In this document: piece by piece, positions 40,005 through 41,038 of the stretch
Numbering within the stretch: the stretch's first letter is position 1
How the letters are laid out: every line of letters starts with the position of its first letter
Assembly (NCBI GenBank): GCA_002353935.1
Contig: DEKP01000031.1
Coordinates: 1 to 41,038 of the forward strand
Origin: Ruminococcaceae bacterium UBA2719
Lineage (GTDB): Bacteria > Bacillota > Clostridia > Oscillospirales > Acutalibacteraceae
Length of the DNA stretch: 41,038 bases
Reading direction: 5' to 3'
Notes under the pieces: model-generated
The model's input: only the letters and a program-made list of their open reading frames with translations
Told to the model about the DNA's origin: nothing
The model's database searches: none
Position numbers and translations under genes: made by a program

Positions 40005-41038
40005 ATGATTACAATTCTTTCGGGAAAAATGACAATTCCCGAAAATGACAGATTTGTTGGGTTCGCAGGCGACAATCTTGTCATTACAAAACAATTTTTC
40101 ATCAAAGATATCGTTGATGAAAATTATATCTATAGGCTTTACTTGTCATTTGATGACAACACCTATAATTATCTGCAGCTTGATAAAACAGTAGGCGAAG
40201 ACGGCACAATGCTTACTTGGAATGTGAAATCAGACGACATCTTTAAATCAGGTGTAGTTATGGCTCAGATAAAATTCTTTTCAACCTCTGATGAAATATT
40301 TCATACAACAACTGATTACTTTATTGTTGCCCCATCTGCTGAGTTTACTGATTCTTTTGCGGATAAAGAAAACTCTGAGTTTCTTGATTATGAAAATTAT
40401 TTGAATTCTTTGCTTGAGGAGATTAACGACGCTAAGCAATATTTGCCGTATGTAGATCAGGATGGCTATTGGCATGTCTTCGACAGCGAGAAAGGCGAAT
40501 ATAAAAAGACGGAGATTTCTGCCGGCTTGGAAGATTATTTTGTTATAGACAGTGAACTTAGCAGTACAAGCACAAACCCAGTAGAAAATAAAGCTGTGTA
40601 TGAAGCTTTGTCTGATTTAGAAGAGAACAAAGCCGATATAGATGAAGTATATACTTGCAATGAAGCCGACGAACTTTTTGTAAACAACTCAACATATCAA
40701 CGGAATACAGGACACGGAATAAGGTTAGGGCTTAATAACTCAACTTATGCAATAAGTGTGTGGCTAGAAAACAGTAGTGGCGGCACGTTAAGCCAATCAG
40801 GGGTAACTTTACCGCTTGGAACAATGGTTGTCGGTGGAAGTTATAACAGTACAAATAAATCAATTGTATTAACACTGAAAAACGGCAGTACAATCAGCTT
40901 TAGTATTGCGGATTTAATTAGCGGTTTGGAAAGTGCTTCGAACAAAGTAACAACTATCAGTTCTGCTAGCACAAACACTCAATATCCGAGCGCAAAGGCT
41001 GTATACGATTATCTTCAATCTCTAAATGGAAACGGGGT
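40005..41038 (+). CDS. Phage tail/baseplate-like protein, incomplete at the right edge
   Basis: The frame is open from a good start (ATG 40005, GGAGGTG six bases before) to the window end: at least 344 residues with no stop. The N-terminal 120 residues resemble the beta-sandwich of phage upper-baseplate (BppU-like) proteins (MITILSGKMTIPENDRFVGF, then MAQIKFFS near 90). Later come spacer motifs typical of phage tail fibres and receptor-binding proteins: SSTSTNPVENKAVYEAL near 188 and SASTNTQYPSAKAVYDYL near 325, flanking a beta-rich domain. It probably marks a prophage, a tail-derived bacteriocin or a domesticated tail gene that continues beyond the window. Confidence 0.78.
   Translation, partial: MITILSGKMTIPENDRFVGFAGDNLVITKQFFIKDIVDENYIYRLYLSFDDNTYNYLQLDKTVGEDGTMLTWNVKSDDIFKSGVVMAQIKFFSTSDEIFHTTTDYFIVAPSAEFTDSFADKENSEFLDYENYLNSLLEEINDAKQYLPYVDQDGYWHVFDSEKGEYKKTEISAGLEDYFVIDSELSSTSTNPVENKAVYEALSDLEENKADIDEVYTCNEADELFVNNSTYQRNTGHGIRLGLNNSTYAISVWLENSSGGTLSQSGVTLPLGTMVVGGSYNSTNKSIVLTLKNGSTISFSIADLISGLESASNKVTTISSASTNTQYPSAKAVYDYLQSLNGNG

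Overview
This looks like a chromosomal segment of a low-GC, strictly anaerobic Gram-positive bacterium, most likely a gut or rumen Clostridia member of the Oscillospiraceae/Ruminococcaceae type. The reasons are the AT-rich sequence, strong GGAGG ribosome sites, class III (oxygen-sensitive) ribonucleotide reductase as the only one seen, a sensory-type [FeFe]-hydrogenase operon, the paired glgC/glgD pyrophosphorylases and RNase Y. The exact taxon cannot be fixed from the window.

Layout. 1-491: an AT-rich membrane-protein fragment running off the left edge. 600-4363 (minus): a six-gene operon DRTGG - GHKL kinase - hydrogenase-like sensor - small membrane protein - DRTGG - PHP phosphoesterase, probably redox or H2 signalling. 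4387-5053: a long inverted repeat and a small orphan gene between two 35-bp direct repeats. 5171-8031 (minus): nrdDG with candidate NrdR boxes upstream, then a sodium/proline symporter. 10184-17469 (plus): alr-polA, then ywlE-like phosphatase-rimI-tsaD and a transglutaminase-like lipoprotein. 17867-18524 (minus): ruvX and a YnzC protein. Then gtrA (plus), an O-antigen-ligase-like protein (minus), and adenine deaminase with an XdhC-type protein (plus).

24011-27142 reads as a worn-down integrative element: two imperfect direct repeats, an integrase C-terminal remnant beside the left one, and five minus-strand cargo genes (two flavin-binding split-barrel proteins, a C_GCAxxG_C_C protein, an ArsR repressor and a GNAT acetyltransferase). 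27309-30069 is a Cd/Zn/Pb efflux operon: CadC-like repressor, free HMA metallochaperone and CadA-type P-ATPase.

30084-31057 is the most striking region. It contains four tandem copies of one structured RNA gene, each with its own promoter (17-bp spacer), a long three-tier hairpin that starts at the predicted first transcribed base, and a conserved terminator. Stem sequences differ between copies but pairing is kept. A linker before each terminator can pair with the inner side of the apical hairpin, also with compensatory changes, so a pseudoknot or a structural switch is predicted. No protein-coding function is visible there; an XRE-type regulator follows.

The right part holds the glycogen synthesis operon glgB-glgC-glgD-glgA (minus), in which GlgB carries a histone-H1-like Lys/Ala/Ser tail, then RNase Y (plus), and at the right edge an incomplete phage tail or baseplate-like gene that may mark the start of a prophage.
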